DNA of 64,000 bases from contig NC_079913.1 in NCBI RefSeq assembly GCF_024868665.1, positions 10,084,895 to 10,148,894 on the forward strand, in the 5' to 3' direction. Made by a program: the position numbers and the translations under genes. This document shows, piece by piece, positions 37,601 to 52,600 of this stretch. The stretch is from Triplophysa rosa (Eukaryota; Chordata; Actinopteri; Cypriniformes; Nemacheilidae). Under the pieces are notes generated by a model that saw nothing but the letters and a program-made list of their open reading frames with translations, ran no database searches and was not told where the DNA came from. Each line of letters starts with the position of its first letter. Positions within the stretch are counted from its first letter, which is position 1.

Positions 37601-40600
37601 CCTTGCTGCCTCTATGCTGATGAATAGATCGAGAGAAAAATGTAAAAATGAAGGCTTTACGACACAAAGCTGATGTATTGACACTTGTTCTTGAACTATT
37701 TGTTTAACAGTGATGAAACTACAAAAGACAAGTGCTCATACTGTCAAAACTGCAGGCAATAAATCTGCCTTAAAAAGCAATTAGCCTAATTATGACACTT
37801 ATTATCGAAGCGCTAATGTATTTTGTGTCCACTCATCCATGGCATGTGTATAACTCCCTGTCCCAAAGTAAACACACTGTGTATGGAAAGTCTTCTTCTG
37901 AATATTAAGGTAATTCAAATATATAAAGTCTGTCCTACACATGCAAATGCACTGTAGCGGGACTAAAATTGGAATCAAAAGCTGAATGCATACAATCCCA
38001 TCTTGTTTGTATTACATACAGTATGCATATAAAGCAAGCTGCTGCCTGCTGTACTGTCTAATTGATATATAATGGCCTTTATTTGTATTAATTGACTTTT
38101 TACATGGAATAAATAGCTCGATTAAATGAATTACAATAAAAAAAAAACATCAATAGGCTGAAAAGTAAAACAGCCTGAATTATGTAAAAGGGTGCATTCG
38201 GTCTTGCTTTACCATATTCACCTGTATATCTACTGTACATTTTTAATACAACATCCATGTTATAATAGGTGAAGAGACTCAAGCTGTGAGATAGTAGCAA
38301 AAGTGGCATGTGGTGGTTGAAAAAAGTTACTTGATTTAGAAACAATTGATTTTCAGTGAATAAATGTGCAATAAATAAACTCCGGGGGCATCAGAACCGG
38401 CCCCTAAATGATCCAGCCTGACAAATTATCTTCTTGTTATGATGTATTTATATTGTATCTAAATTTGGCCTGCCGACGTCCCACAAGCCATTCACCTCAA
38501 TAGAAAGTATCGTGTGCTATCATCTCAAGAGCATCCGAGTCTGCTGCTAATTTGATGTGTCTTATATTAAGGTATCACACAGACGGAGGTATTTACTCTC
38601 GGAATGTGGACCTTTATTCTCGGAATGTGGGTCGCGCCCCTGAGCTGACGCCCTCTCGAGAGGTCATCCAAAAAGGGGTCAAAGAGATGCAAGGGGAGGA
38701 CAGGTGAGACTTCCTATCATTAATTCAATTAACAATTTCTGTTTCAACGTCCAGTGAGTTGCCCAGACTTTTACTTCATGATTGATGTAGGACAAAACTG
38801 TTTTCGTAGACACCTCCTGTAACATTTAAAATATGCAAACCTGGCAGCATTGAATCTTTGCGGTAAAAGCAGTGAAAATGTACACACGTGGTGATTTGAT
38901 GGGAAAACTCATTTCAAAAAGTAAGAAGTTCTGACAAGATTTGAATTAATGTGTCGCACTTTCCGTAACCGTGGAACGTTGGCGAAATGTTGGGAAACCA
39001 AATTAGTTTCATTGTTGGTCTCCTTGGCTGTGTCATTTGATAAAAGGACCCATAAATTCAAAGCCGAAACTCTAAATGAAGTGATTTATATGCTCGTAAC
39101 AGTGTGATGTGATGGCTAACGCCCCAACACCGAAGTTCAAATCAAGTGATGAATGAGATTCGGTTTGATGGACATGATAGCAGATTTTGTGATCAATGAG
39201 CGTTTTTCCATCCTTTATCAGTGTCGGATGAGAGGAGAGATAACTGAATGGGAGTGTAACTGATGAGGTCCAGACCGCATCATAGCGGCCTGTCAGTCAC
39301 ATGAAAACCTGTATCTTGTCTGATGTCCGGCTAAAAGACTTGAAAGATTAAGTGCTGTTTTATCAGATCTATAAACAATTCTGTCGTTATATAGTCCAAA
39401 GAGTACAAAGCAATGCATATTTTGACATGAGTACCTATTGTTTAGACTCATCACTTTACAGCTTACTGTATTTTGGCTATTAACCACCCATATACAGAAC
39501 AGGCCTACCTAATTTTATATAAAATAGGACAGACTGCTTAGAGAAGCATTATCATCCTAGTTATAGTGGCTCTTCTGTGGATAAGGATCAGCTGGTCCCC
39601 AGACTGATCCCCAATCCCCAAACTAATGAACCCAACCTGTCCGGAGGGGATGTGATTGTTGAAAACTGTCATCTCGGAGTCTCTGTGACTTCGGCTGTAG
39701 GAAGTTTACCTCACCCATCCCTCTTTCTCCCACTCCTACTCTCTCTCGCTCTTCCCAATTTTGTCTTCATACCAAATGGCTTTCACTCATCGGGCTATTT
39801 TAGTAGCAGCTCATATATTTTATTGCCCTGATCCTCAGTGTTTACTAGTCGGTACCTGTGTGTTTTATGGTTAGTATTTCTCTGGCCTCTGACTCCCTGA
39901 CCAATTACCCGCTCTAATTGGGAAGATGAACATGATCCCTGTGCACTTGTTCTGGGTGCGCTGTAGTGTTAGAGGGTGGAGAGAGCAGAAGGTTCCAGAG
40001 GGACTCATTACGGGCGATGCTTAATGACGGTCCAACTCTGTCTCTGAATTCGCCGGTGCTCTTTTAATCCACAGCTAAACCCATCACTCTGATTAAAGCA
40101 TGCGCCATCTGCCACGGAAATGGCACGGCAAATAAATGAATCAAATAGATTTTTTTGTGAATTACATAAATGTGACTTGTTTCTGTTATATCTTTTATTT
40201 GGATTTTTTACTATTACTCATAATTAGTTTGGGAGAAAACTTGTCCTGCACTATTTTTGCTTTAAATGTGAATTCATATCTGTACTTCATATCGAAGCAT
40301 AGTTCATAACATCCATATTAGGGCTGTCAAACAATCGCGATTAATCGCATCCAGAATTGTGTTTGCATAATATGTGTACTTTACATATTAATTTTGTATT
40401 TATAAACACATGCACATATATTTAAGAAAAATCAAAAAATGTATAAATGTTTATAAAAAATGTCATATACTATTAATATAGTTATACATAAATATAAATA
40501 AATACATGCAAATATTCGCTAAATATACTGTATATACATGTATGTGTACGAGTTATTAAATACAAAATTAATACGCAAAGTAAACAGACACATTATGTAA

Positions 40601-43600
40601 ATACAAACTTTTATTCTGGATGCAATTAATTGCGATTAATCGTTTGACCGCCCTAATCTATATATATAGATCATTTTTTGAGAAAATATGCACTGTAAAA
40701 AATTATTTTTAAGTTTTATTTTAAATTTTTTTTATAAAAAGTTGTGAAAAAGTTACATTACAAAAATAAACTGCAAATACAAGGTGGGTGTATAGTAAAA
40801 AAAATACATGTAATTTTATTTCACCAAAAAGTAATTTTACCTTTTTTATTTAATTTTCACATTGATTTATGATTTTTACAGCAGACTTATGATTTTTTTA
40901 TGGCTGAATGATAATAAAATAAAGAAAGCACTATAGTACATCTTTTGTGCCACTTTATTGATATAAAGAAAGGAGATGAGGAAATTCTGTGAGCCAAACT
41001 CAAACTGGCACTGCCCGAATGAGCACCACAGCTTGCCACATCAAACCACGTACGCTTTCTGCTATGCCAACTCATTTTATTGCTTCACAACAGTGATACT
41101 GGAAGCTCCTTAACTTTCATCCATTTTAATAAAGGAGACCATATTTTCATCACAGCCACCAGTCAGCGGCGTGTTTGTGTATTGGCGGTGCGTAACGGCG
41201 TAAATTGTGGCTGTCATCTGCTGCGAGCGTCCATCTGTGTGTAATACCTCAAAGAGTGTGACTGCTGAGATTTGGGCATTTAAACAAAGCTCACTCGCTC
41301 TCCCTACTGCGGCGTGTAGCAGTTGGAATCCCTCAGGCTGGGGAAAATGAGATTATTTCAATCTGCTGTTGCCCTTTTAAAACTCTGACTGCTGAATAAG
41401 CACCAATGCAGCGTGGCCAACAGCGACACGTCGCCTGCATAATAGCAAACATTTTGCCTCGCAGAAATCCGCCATGAAACTAAAGGCTAAAAGTGAGCCG
41501 TTGCGAGTAAATCTTAATCTCGCATTGTTGTTTTAAGTAATCCTGTAATAATATTCATTGGAAATGCTAAATGCAGCTGTGGCAGTGTCGACGAAGATTA
41601 AAGTAATAAAAATGAATTGCTTGTCTGACAAATTATGCTGTATGTATAACATCTCAGAGTTTGCTTGAAATCGGTTGCCATCAGACAATGATTAATCCAA
41701 TGGCTGCTAAAAGCCTTTAGCTATAAATACTCCCATCATGCAACATAGATGAGGTTTGGCTGGTGGCAACTCTGTGGGACGAGGTTGAGAAAGAAGGACC
41801 TGACAGCGGCAAAGACATGAATAAGTAAAACCCTTCGCTTTCAGAGAAAACGAAAGAGAGAGAGACTGGATGCTCATGACAGTTTGCTCGGCACTTTTGT
41901 ACTTGAAAGGAAAGCTTTGGAGATTGGCTTGTGTTTGTGAGAATGCAGGGAGGACTGAATATGACAGTGCATGTTTGTGTTTGGCTGATGTACCGATCTT
42001 GTGGTTTTGTTAAGTTGTGATAAACAGAAGATGGGTTTGGTAGCGATGTGCTTTCACAGACCTTTACAAAGATTCATGTTAGACGAAAGATTTTGTGACC
42101 GAATATTTTTACTGATACGGCGTGGTGAGAAAAAAATTCTCCCAAAATGAAAATGATTTATACTTTTGTTCCTGCACATTCATCATTAAAATTGAGACCT
42201 GGAAGTTTGGTCGCGTTATAGATGGTCACCTTAACCATCTAATTTGGTTCGGGAAATGACTAACGATGATTCATTTGACCGGTTATAAATGAATAATTAT
42301 TTCATGCTCTGCTCTCCAGTGCTCCACCTTAAGCTCATCATCAGTCCCGTATGAAATATGCAGACTTTTTTGTACTTTCTGTGCTGCCTTTGGGGAACAA
42401 TGAACACATTTTGAGGAATGGATCTGAAAATTGTCAAATTCAACAGAGCTGAAATTTCTATACACCAGGAGTTTTTAAACTTTTTCATGTCAAGGACCAC
42501 CCTTTCTAAAATACATGTCCATTTTTTTGTATAAAGAAGCATTTAAACAGTGATATTATAAAGACAACATATTGTTTGTAGAAATGAAACTAAAATAATC
42601 TTCAGTAGATTTTTATGACTTTTTCTGTCTTTTGTTTAAAAAAAGAATCTGGGGACCCCTTAGAACATTCTGGAGGCCCCCTGGGGGTCCCCAGACCCCA
42701 GTTTGAAAACCCCTGCTATATACATATTGCTAATATATAATATATTGTCTTCTGATATTTGTTTAAAATGTTCTCTATTTGATAAAAGAGCACGTTTAAC
42801 CTCAGAAATTGGTTCAGAACAGTTAAAACGTGTTTTCTGGCATGAGCAATGTGTTTCTTATCTGTTCCATGTGTTGCTTTTAAAAATGCATTCTGGTCGA
42901 TACCACAATAACCTCTAGTATTACAATTATCGACCAGATACTGTCTGTTATATAACCTCATTTTGAACTTATTTCCTCCTAAAGGGAAAAGTAAAAACAT
43001 ACCAATGAGAAAAAAGTCCTAGAGTGTTTTGTCCTTCTGTTTGAAGTTTCCAACAATGGTTTCCAATTATTTTCCAATAATGCAATATCCAGCCATGTCT
43101 CCCATGACTCCCAATAATAAGACCTCCCACAAGCCTTCGGGGCAGTGTTTCCATCCATTAGCCTCGAAAATCATCCATCAAACTCATATCAAATCAACCA
43201 GAATCTGACGCTGGACAGTTTCACCCCCTCGGTTTCTTCGCTCAATGGCACAGTTAAACATTTCTGTATTTTCTCCCTAATCTATCCATGTTCGCAGTAT
43301 GCGGAGTTTGTTTGGTGCTTAAATGCAAATCTCTCTCGTCTAAAACCCCAGGGATGTTAAATAGTGACTTAGTGAGGAAAGCTATTCAGATACTTGTTTT
43401 GTTGTTCAGCACTTTTTCGTTTTGAACTTGAAGACCTCCAGCCAAGAACATTTACAGAAGAGCAGAGTAATTATTGTATATTCACCTGGGATAAACTCTT
43501 AAGAGTGCTGGCTCAGTATTTCACTATCATTCACATTCATCCTTTAAGTAAATCCAGTTTAGAATTCCCTGTATGATAGGGCTCAGATCTGATGTGCTGA

Positions 43601-46600
43601 ATAGCTAGATAGCATTTTGGGGCGGCCAAACTTTGAGCCAGCATCACATATCCTTCATAAATGAGGACTGCGACAAGCTCAATGAAAAGTTAAGATAATG
43701 GCGAAGTTTAGAGAAATTACATTTATTTAATTAACTATTCAAATGTATTTAGACAACCCGTTATTTAATTTGGGATGCAGACACATTCCCCTGGCTTCAC
43801 TATATGGTCAGTTTGTATCTGTTTAGATAATGGGTTTAATATGGTGCTTTGGATTGATCAATGCACTGGGGAATGTAACCCTGGCGGTATAAACAAACAA
43901 AGTGCCTAGACAACAAATCGGCCTCATCCGTGATTTCCCTCTGCTGAGGCTGGTTTGCGGACAAACAGGCGAGAATGCAAACTAGAATGGTGACTCAATT
44001 TTTTTCAACACTCATAACGTTTTTAACAATGTTAACCAGACTTGCAATATATATTAACAGTTACAGTTCAACGTTATGATGGACAGAAATGTAGAAATAT
44101 CATTTATATATCCTCTTTATGGGTCCCCTTTAATGGGGTCCCAACAGACCCCTGGTTGAAACCCCTTAGCTTTAAGGCTTCAACCAAAGTCCCCAGCATA
44201 CAATGTAATGTACCATGTCACCAGTAACATGTTTTTCTTACGGGATATTAGCCTGACAAACCGAGTTAAGTTCTTTTGTTGATTTTGCTGGGAATACATG
44301 CTCTATTAGATCATTTAATTCTGTTTTAATTTCCCTTTGGTTATAAACAGTAATTCCGTTAGTGGTTTCCAACATGACCTAATACAAACAATGCTAAATT
44401 AATATCCCGCAGGAATGTACTGTAACTGCATTTTATGACTACTTTGTCTGATACTACTTTGTCTGGTCCTTATAAAGCCACACCAAATGCATGGTGACTA
44501 AATAATCAAAACAGATACCAAAAAAAATCACGACGTGCTATTGATGTAATGGTCACAAATTGTTCAAAAATATGACCAATGAATAAATAATACATGTAAT
44601 AAATAAATAGAAATAAGAGGGTTTTAGTAGCTGTGCGACAAAACAGAAACAGTAAATGTGCATCACATTGTTGACAGTTTTGTTGACTATATTGGTTGTG
44701 ATTCAGTTTTAACGTATTAGTTTGCAATACTACAAATTTTGTGGTTATGTATCCAACCCCCTCCGCCTAGACATGACTGATTCCTAGTTATTTACTAGCA
44801 AGATCATCACTCTACGTCCTCGAATGGTGCCGATGTGTTGATTTGCAGAAACGACTGCATGCATTTAAAGTTCAGGAACCATGTTGTCGATATTATAGTT
44901 TTGATGGCGCTTGAATCCTCTGCAATGCAGAAGCTGAGCGTTTTTTCACTCCGGGCTAGTGAAGTGACGTTTGTCTGTTCTTGCTTTCTTAAGAGCCTTG
45001 TCATGTTCTGCCTCCCCAAGGTCATCTCATTCAGAAAGGTTTAATTTACCTCTATGCATACAACAGCTGAATTACTCAGAATTTCACTTCGAACCCCAAT
45101 TCTTTTTTTGGAAAGACACGTTTTCTCTTTAGCTTTATTTTATTTATTCCTTTAAGAAAACCAAGAAAGTGATGGTTCCTTACAATGTGTATTGCACATG
45201 CATGATTGGCCTTTAACCAGTAAGAAAGTTGCACTAAACAGTGCTCATTAAGGGGTTCGACCCTGACTTTGAAGTCAGTCTCCTCCGGCAACACCCCAGC
45301 TGTCTGAGGATGTCTGTGGCGCTTCTCAGAGCGCATGATGGGCCCAGGGGAGGAGTGGGAGGTGGTGGGGTGGAGCCGTTAACGGTGGCGAGATGGTTCT
45401 GTCTTTTCTTCAGCCCGTGTTTCGCGAGTAAGCAGGTGGGCTGCGTTCTTCAGCCACCACTCTCCTCCTACATTCTCTTCTTCTTTGCTTTTTCTCTTGT
45501 TTTACCCTGGAGCTACAGCATGACACACACAGCCAGGAGACAGCCAGACAGCATCAATCAGCATAGGGCGGTGAGTCATTGTCCTGACTTTTGCTTGGGT
45601 ATCTATTGACCAGTGTTCATTGGTTCTGAGTACGTACTTTGCTATGTTGGCGAACAGGACAGTCACCATTTGGTTAATAGTTTGCTTTTGTTTTGCTTCG
45701 CGTTCATTTCTGATCATTGCAAAATTTCCAGGGTTCCTTGGTGCTAAAGTGCACTGGGCTTATACATGTGATAGGAAATACTGATATCATGCCTTTCTAT
45801 CAGTGTCAACATCCAAAGACTGCTACAGTATGTAGTTTGTTTTTCCCTTTGGGGATCATTCAATAGCATATATTAGTTTTTTTTTAACAAAAGTGGCAAA
45901 AGAATTAGCATGGTGCATATATAGAGCAGTTCACTATTTTCACGCAGGATAGCAACCTTACAAGCGCTAGTTACTTTACACTCCATAAAACATGTTTCTT
46001 TGTCAAAATTACAGCACAGCATGATGCATATTTAACAGGCCAATGGACACAGCAAGCCATCAAAAAAGTGATTTATTATCCTCCACGTAGGACGCAAAAT
46101 CTGGCTTTATTCAATGTTGTTGTTACACGATTCTTTCAGACACTGAATATTGCATGAGAGCATTACTGTACGCTTGAATCGATGTTTTCACTGTGCACTC
46201 AATAACAGTAAAAGACAACCGACAACCGTGCCATGAGGTGCATTTTAACTAAATAAGACATAAATCTGTGCCTGTTTTTCTCAAACAAAAACGGAAAAAC
46301 AGTACTTTTCACGTCTTTGATCTGAAAACAACAGCTCTTGGTAATTATACAGTAGGTGCTGTTAAAAGACATCTTGCTCCATATGACTGGAAGAGCATTG
46401 CTGTTGTGAATGGACCGGTGTGTTAGGACATGGTCTGCGGAAAGCATGTCACCCTGCGCCGCTTGTCAGACTCATCACAGGTGCGGCAGATGCAGTAGCG
46501 CGCGGTGTCAAGGGACATAAAAGAATAAAATATTCAGTCCATACAGGCGAGTTTCCAGGCCAGCTCTCCGGGGTCCTTATCCTGGTGCCATTAGTTCGGC

Positions 46601-49600
46601 TATTCTTACATCAACATAACAGACTGTTTTTATAAAACGCAAGTAATGTATAGCATGCAGCTTAACTTGGGTTTGTTTCCTAGTCAAAGAAAAATGTGGA
46701 TTTAGTCACCGTTCTGGCTGTATAACAGTGACCACACTTTTCCTGTGGCCACGCTCAGTGGTACATGGCTATGTGGAAGAAATACTCTCAAGGTGACCTT
46801 AACCAATGAGCCCTTGCCAAAAAGCATCCCATCGGCGTAGGATGCACACCTAAGCTTGAGAATCAATCCCAAAAGTTTCTTCTTCACCGTTGCATTGTGG
46901 GAGGGCAGCGAGTGCAGAAAGCTTTTGAAAGCTCTCAAGAGTGTAGGTATCGGCCGAGTGGTTATATTTTCAATTGAACTGAAGTTTTTGGTGTATTGTA
47001 ACATATTGCACTTTCAGCATTAGTTTTCATTTGGCATCTGAACTCACCTGCGACTACCATTACTTGAGAACATCAGCAAGTCGATACATCTACCCAGGTG
47101 TTAAAACATTAGAGTCAAATGTGTCTGTAGATGAGACAATTGCGTAACAACTGCCAATGTTGCATTTGCATTCATTTCATGCTTGACATAACAATTGGAT
47201 CAATAAGATTCCCTGCCTGAAATGATAGAATCATGTTTTCTTGACTATTCCCTGAATCCTTGGCTTAATAATGGTCCAGCAAACTGGAAGATGAATAGCA
47301 CACGTTGGATGAGATGGTGTGGAAATGATTTTAAATGAGGTGTGGAGCAATAAATGCCAGTGGGCTTGTTTGTTTCACTTAACATACTGATGATTTACTA
47401 ACATTTTATGTTTGTCTAGAGGAAAATTCAGATTCTCCATTTAAAATGTATTTTTGTAATGTTGTATGTGTTTAGCAAAAGCTGTTTTAAAGGCTAAAGA
47501 ACCTAATTCACAAACAAGTCAAAATGCATCATATAAGAATAGATATTGTTTTATTATGTATTCATCCTAATGTTATTCAAAACCTGTGTATGACTCTTTT
47601 TTTGTGGAACACAAATGAAGATATTTTGAGAAATGTGGTTTTGTGTCCCAACAATGAAAGGCAATGGGCGCCAATCTTCAAATGATCTTCTTTTGTGTTC
47701 TGCAGATGAAAGGAGGTCATACAAGTTTGGAATGACATGAGGGTTAATAAATGATGAAAGAATTTTCACTTTTAAGTGTTGTTTACACTTTTGAAAGTGG
47801 CTCATCCGTTCAGAGCCAGGACTGTCTGTTTCATAATACCCTGTACAGATGACCTCAGTCTCATTCTAATTTGCATTGTTGTATAACACAACACCGAGCT
47901 CCAAAGAAAAGTGTCAGCTGCGCCTTGAGTTAAATAAGCGAGAAATAACAGCGCTGTAAATCAATAACTGTTATTTTTAGAGTGATTACACACATGCGCG
48001 CGAACTCAGAGTTTCTTTCTATCTCTTGAATCTTTAGAAACACCCACACGCTGGTGTTGAGAGCCCTGCGGGGTCTCTCACAATTATTATCCAAAGGCGT
48101 TCAGCTTCTCAAAGTTTCCTTTCCTGCTCGATCCATCCTGCATACATTATACAAGTCAAGAGACAATCTGCACTCGCTCTTCAAACATTTCCTAGACTGC
48201 GGACCCTGCCTAGTCATAAATGTATTGCGTTTTGGATGCCAGAGTTGTTCTATGTGCTTATAATCTTACAATCAATGTAAATATCAAAATTCTAGATATG
48301 AACATTAGTTACAAGGTTTGAATGTGCAGTGTTAAAGTAGGTGTCATGGTAGGACCGTTTCATCGGACGCACGCGTGCCTGCCCCCCAGTTAACTTCCGG
48401 TTTGTGTTTGGCTAATATTTTTATCCTTATATTTAATTTAATTTATGTTAATATTCATTTATATTGTTATTTTATTGTATAATAATTGTATTAAATAAAC
48501 GATTTGTTGAATTTTGTTGTATGTTCATTTTATTAAATAAACAATTTGTTGAGTGGGTCCTGTAGTTTTGACGCATTTAAACAAACCGTATGGACATCTA
48601 GTGGTTGAGTTTGGTATCGCAGTCTAAGTTCAAAATATTGAAGGGACAAGTTTAGCCATCTAGTTTCGTTTGCTTGTTATCAGAAATAATCTACAGGCAC
48701 TCTAGTTTGTGAATGTGTACCGGAAGTTCAGTTGGGGTCACAAAAGTGTGCATGCGCAGTAACGTTTGTTTATGTTGTTAAGATGAAACCGTCTATAGGT
48801 ATAACTGCCAATTTAGTCTTGCGAGCTCAGCCACCCATCATCCTAGTTTAAAAATATTTCCTTGATCAGATCTCAAGTATTTATTATGCATGTGGACATA
48901 TGCACGCACACACACACACACACACACACAGTCAAACAAGGGTGACCTGTTTGCTTAGCAACACCAGACAGAGATAGACAGCGGGCGATAAGTATCAGCA
49001 TATGATTTATTTCTTCTAATATTGAAAATGAGAACAATTCTACTTTGGCAATAATATCAGCTTCCCATGTATTCACATTTACAATTCCTCTAAAGCGTTT
49101 CAAGTGGGTCAGCATCCTTCATTAATTAGACACAGTCTTCTAAATTATAGAAATGAGGACATAAGGTCTGGTGAAGAGTGAGAGATTGTCAATAGGCAAT
49201 AGTAAGTTAATGAGAACTGAAGTGATGAAGCTTCAGTCTGGTAATTGGGAAAATGAATATAATGGGGCCGGGGAGTCAATAGTGGCCACCGAAATGTGAA
49301 TGAAGCTGTGTTGCTTTTATGTTTACCAGGAATGCCCTTGACTTTCATTTTGACAATGTAATGAATCAGCCCAAATCGATATCTGCTATGATCTTTCTGT
49401 AACTCATTATGCAAAGAGTCCAGATGTACTTAAACAAAATTGGCTTTAAAGTGCAAACTTGGGATTTAAAAAGCTAAGAAAGATAACAACTGGCATCATT
49501 TCATATCATGTGATCTAAATTAACCTTGAACTTCAACTTCACTACAAAATGTATAGCATAATGCAATGTAAGTCGCTTTGGATAAAAGCGTCTGCCAAAT

Positions 49601-52600
49601 GCATAAATGTAAACGTTAACATCAACATTTCCAACAACATGTTACTTCCTTTTTACAGTAGGTGGCGCTATGACTGTGACTCATTATTGGCATGTAGTAG
49701 CACTTAGCTAAGTGTTTTAGCATCTTTCATTTATCTAATCTTTCATTTGTCTATCTGCAGCTGGGATGACAGCAGTTCGGTCAGCAGTGGTTTGAGTGAT
49801 ACCTTAGACAACATCGGCACTGACGATCTGAATCCACCCACGTACTCCGACATCTCCTCCCGCAAGAGCAAAGCAGCGCAGGTGCGCATACGCTCGCATC
49901 TTTCATACTTTTATTTCCTCACACACATACTTTTATAAATAGCTTTGTACCAGCAGTCTGTCGGGAGGCCACAACAGATTGAGCAGGATAAGAGTTTTGG
50001 ACATTTTGCTTTGGCTAGTAGGAAAAGTTGAGCCATCTGTCAGATGGAATGCCTGTGTGAGATTACTGTGTATGTGTGTGTGCTAAGTTCACTGTCTGTG
50101 TGATTCACAGTCAAATAAAGACACGCCGGATGGAAGTAGCTGGGCCGGTGCTGAAGATCTGAAGAAGGTTGATGAGGAGATGGAGCCAGGGATGGACCCT
50201 TCCTCAAAGTGGAAGAGCTCGGGACAGGGTGAAGATGTTGGTCAGAAGTCAGGTTTGCCCATGTCCCAAACAGGCTCCTGGAGGAGAGGCATGAGTGCCC
50301 AGGTTGGAATCACACCACCACGGACCAAAGGCACATCTACCTCCCTCAAAACACCAGGTATCAACGTATAACAATAATACTGTCACATGCAAAACTATAT
50401 TTTACTGTTTATTTTTACCCTAGCTTAGTTTTTACTTCATAAATATTATGTCATAATCATTTCTTTATTATTCGTATTTTATGTATTTTTGTATTCTTTG
50501 TCGCAAGTGATTTATCTGCCACTACTGGTACTGAATTAGATTGCAATCATTTTATAATCAGGTGTTTAAAAACCTTTGGTCAAACAAGTAGTCCAACTGC
50601 AAACACACACCAAAGAGCCAAGTTTTCTGATTGGCTAACATACAATTATTATAGTTTTCAGTTTTTTTATTTGGCTAAAAAAGCAACTTTAAATACAGAA
50701 AATAAGGTACAATGTAAAAGATGAAACACAAGAGGTCTCTGTTGCTTGTCTATCTTATTTTTCATCTCAGCTAACCTTTACAGCTAAAACTCCATCAAAA
50801 TACTTTTAGGGACACTCAGCAGGAACAAAAACCTTTGGCTAAGTTGAAAGTACTGTAACCACGATATTTAGCTGTGCTGTGCAGAAAAAAGTGTTGTTGG
50901 CTAGAGCACAATTGCTTTTGGCACAGTGACTTTGCATTGTATCGGTGATGATTGATTAGGGCGAAAAATGATCTGCAAATAAGCTTGCAAAAATCGGCCA
51001 CCCCTGGCCAATCGTATTGAATGATTACACTGTTCAGCCAATGCCATAACAATCATCCTTGTGCTGACAGGTAAAACAGATGACGCCAAAGCATCTGAAA
51101 AGGGCAAGTCTCCATCCAAGAGCCCGAGCATCCAGCGCTCACCATCAGATGCAGGAAAGAGCAGTGGAGATGAGGGGAAGAAGCCGCCCTCAGGCATCGG
51201 ACGTCCACCCACCACCAGCTCCTTCGGCTTTAAGAAGATTCCAGGCCCCGCTGGGGCCCTCATTACAGCTAGCGGGGCCACATTGGCCAGCGGCTCGGCC
51301 ACTTTAGGAAAGGTGCCCAAGTCTTCGGGCATCGGGAAGGGCACGCCCATTGGCAACGGGCGGAAGACGAGTCTGGATGGTGCACAACACCAAGATGATG
51401 CTGTATTGTTAAGCTGTACCACTTCAAAGGTTCCGCTCCAATACCGCTCACTGCCCAGGCCTGCGAAGTCATCCAGTGGAGGAAGCGGTGTGGTGGGCCG
51501 CAGTGGGCATCGTTCAAGCTCTAGTAGCATTGATTCGAACGTCAGCGGAAAGTCTGCTGGAGGTGGAGGAGGTGTGGGGGGAACCCAAACCGGCACCAAG
51601 AGAAGAGACGCTGGAAAAGTGGGATCGGGACGATCGAGTCCCGTAACCATCAATCAGACGGATAAGGAGAAAGTGGCGGGGTCAGATCAAGAGGGTACAG
51701 GGCTTTCCACATCCCCTAAATCCAGCCCCACTTCCACCCAATCTGGACTCAGACAGCCAGGCTCCAAATACCCAGACATTGCGTCCCCCACATTCCGCAG
51801 GTAAGAGGAACAAAGATCGGAAAGTTAGGACAAAGATGACAAAAGACAGACGTAGGTAGAGATGAGATTGAAATACGAAAGTAAGGTAAACATTGAATGT
51901 TAGACAAACAGATACAGGCGGATAGAAAAAAAACAATTGCTGTTTGAGGTTCGGCTGACTCATGATGTAGTGACCTCGCGGCCACTGTCGAGGGAACGTT
52001 CCAAGATATTTCCCTCAAAAGTATGTAAGATGGAAGCAAGCTGCCTCAGGCTGTGCTGCACTGCTGATTTCATCTGCCAATGAGCGATGAGCGGTGTCGG
52101 CTGAGTGTTTTTTGAGAAGTACAAAACATTTTGTGATGGATTGCAGAGCTCATTGTTTTAGTCATAGCTGTAGTCCTTCTTCCGTGTCTTTCCCGTTTCC
52201 CATCGGACCAGCTGAAATTTCATCTACGACCTGCAAATGCAAGGAAAAAAATCACACTTCAGCTTTAACAGTCTGTTGTAGCACAAACTGAGGTGGTTTA
52301 TGCTGCCACCTGGTGGTTGTGGTTTGTAAGTGCATATGAAGAGTTTGGTTGCAAAATGAGATAACTACGTTTTTTTTATTTTATTGTGCATTCCAATTAA
52401 TATCAATCAAACTGCAGTTGGTTTGTTTTGATTTAAGCCATAATAACTCAAATAAACAGCTAACTAACACAATAAAAACATGATAACATAATAAATAAAA
52501 CAATTTGGAACCAAACTCATTCTGGTTATGTTGTTAATAACATCTCTTTAGTTTTATGTTTCCTTGATAATAATTGCATTTTAACACAAATGTTTGTCAC

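Larger units (their letters stand above)
38704..49760 (+). other. Largest intron, 11.1 kb
   Basis: I found no exon. Repeats present: a GCGATTAATCG fold-back element (40319-40655), an AT-rich stretch starting CACTGTAAAAAA (40690-40885), a CCCCAGGGGGCC-containing element (42464-42716), a degraded TTAAAGGG-family copy (about 47550-47783), a (CA)n tract (48903-48930) and a fish retroposon tail (49555-49613). A GC-richer block at 45270-45570 ends in a good donor, but it cannot be joined in frame. Other parts look unique and AT-rich. Confidence 0.7.

Noticed and set aside
45519..45570. Possible exon with a good acceptor (GGAGCTACAG) and donor (GTGAGT)
   Set aside because: At 52 bp it cannot sit between the exons at 38572 and 49761 without breaking the frame, and as a first exon starting at its ATG it would read into TGA in the next exon. 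A non-coding role remains possible.
50901..51653. 250-residue minus-strand open frame
   Set aside because: Antisense shadow of the exon at 51071-51800.
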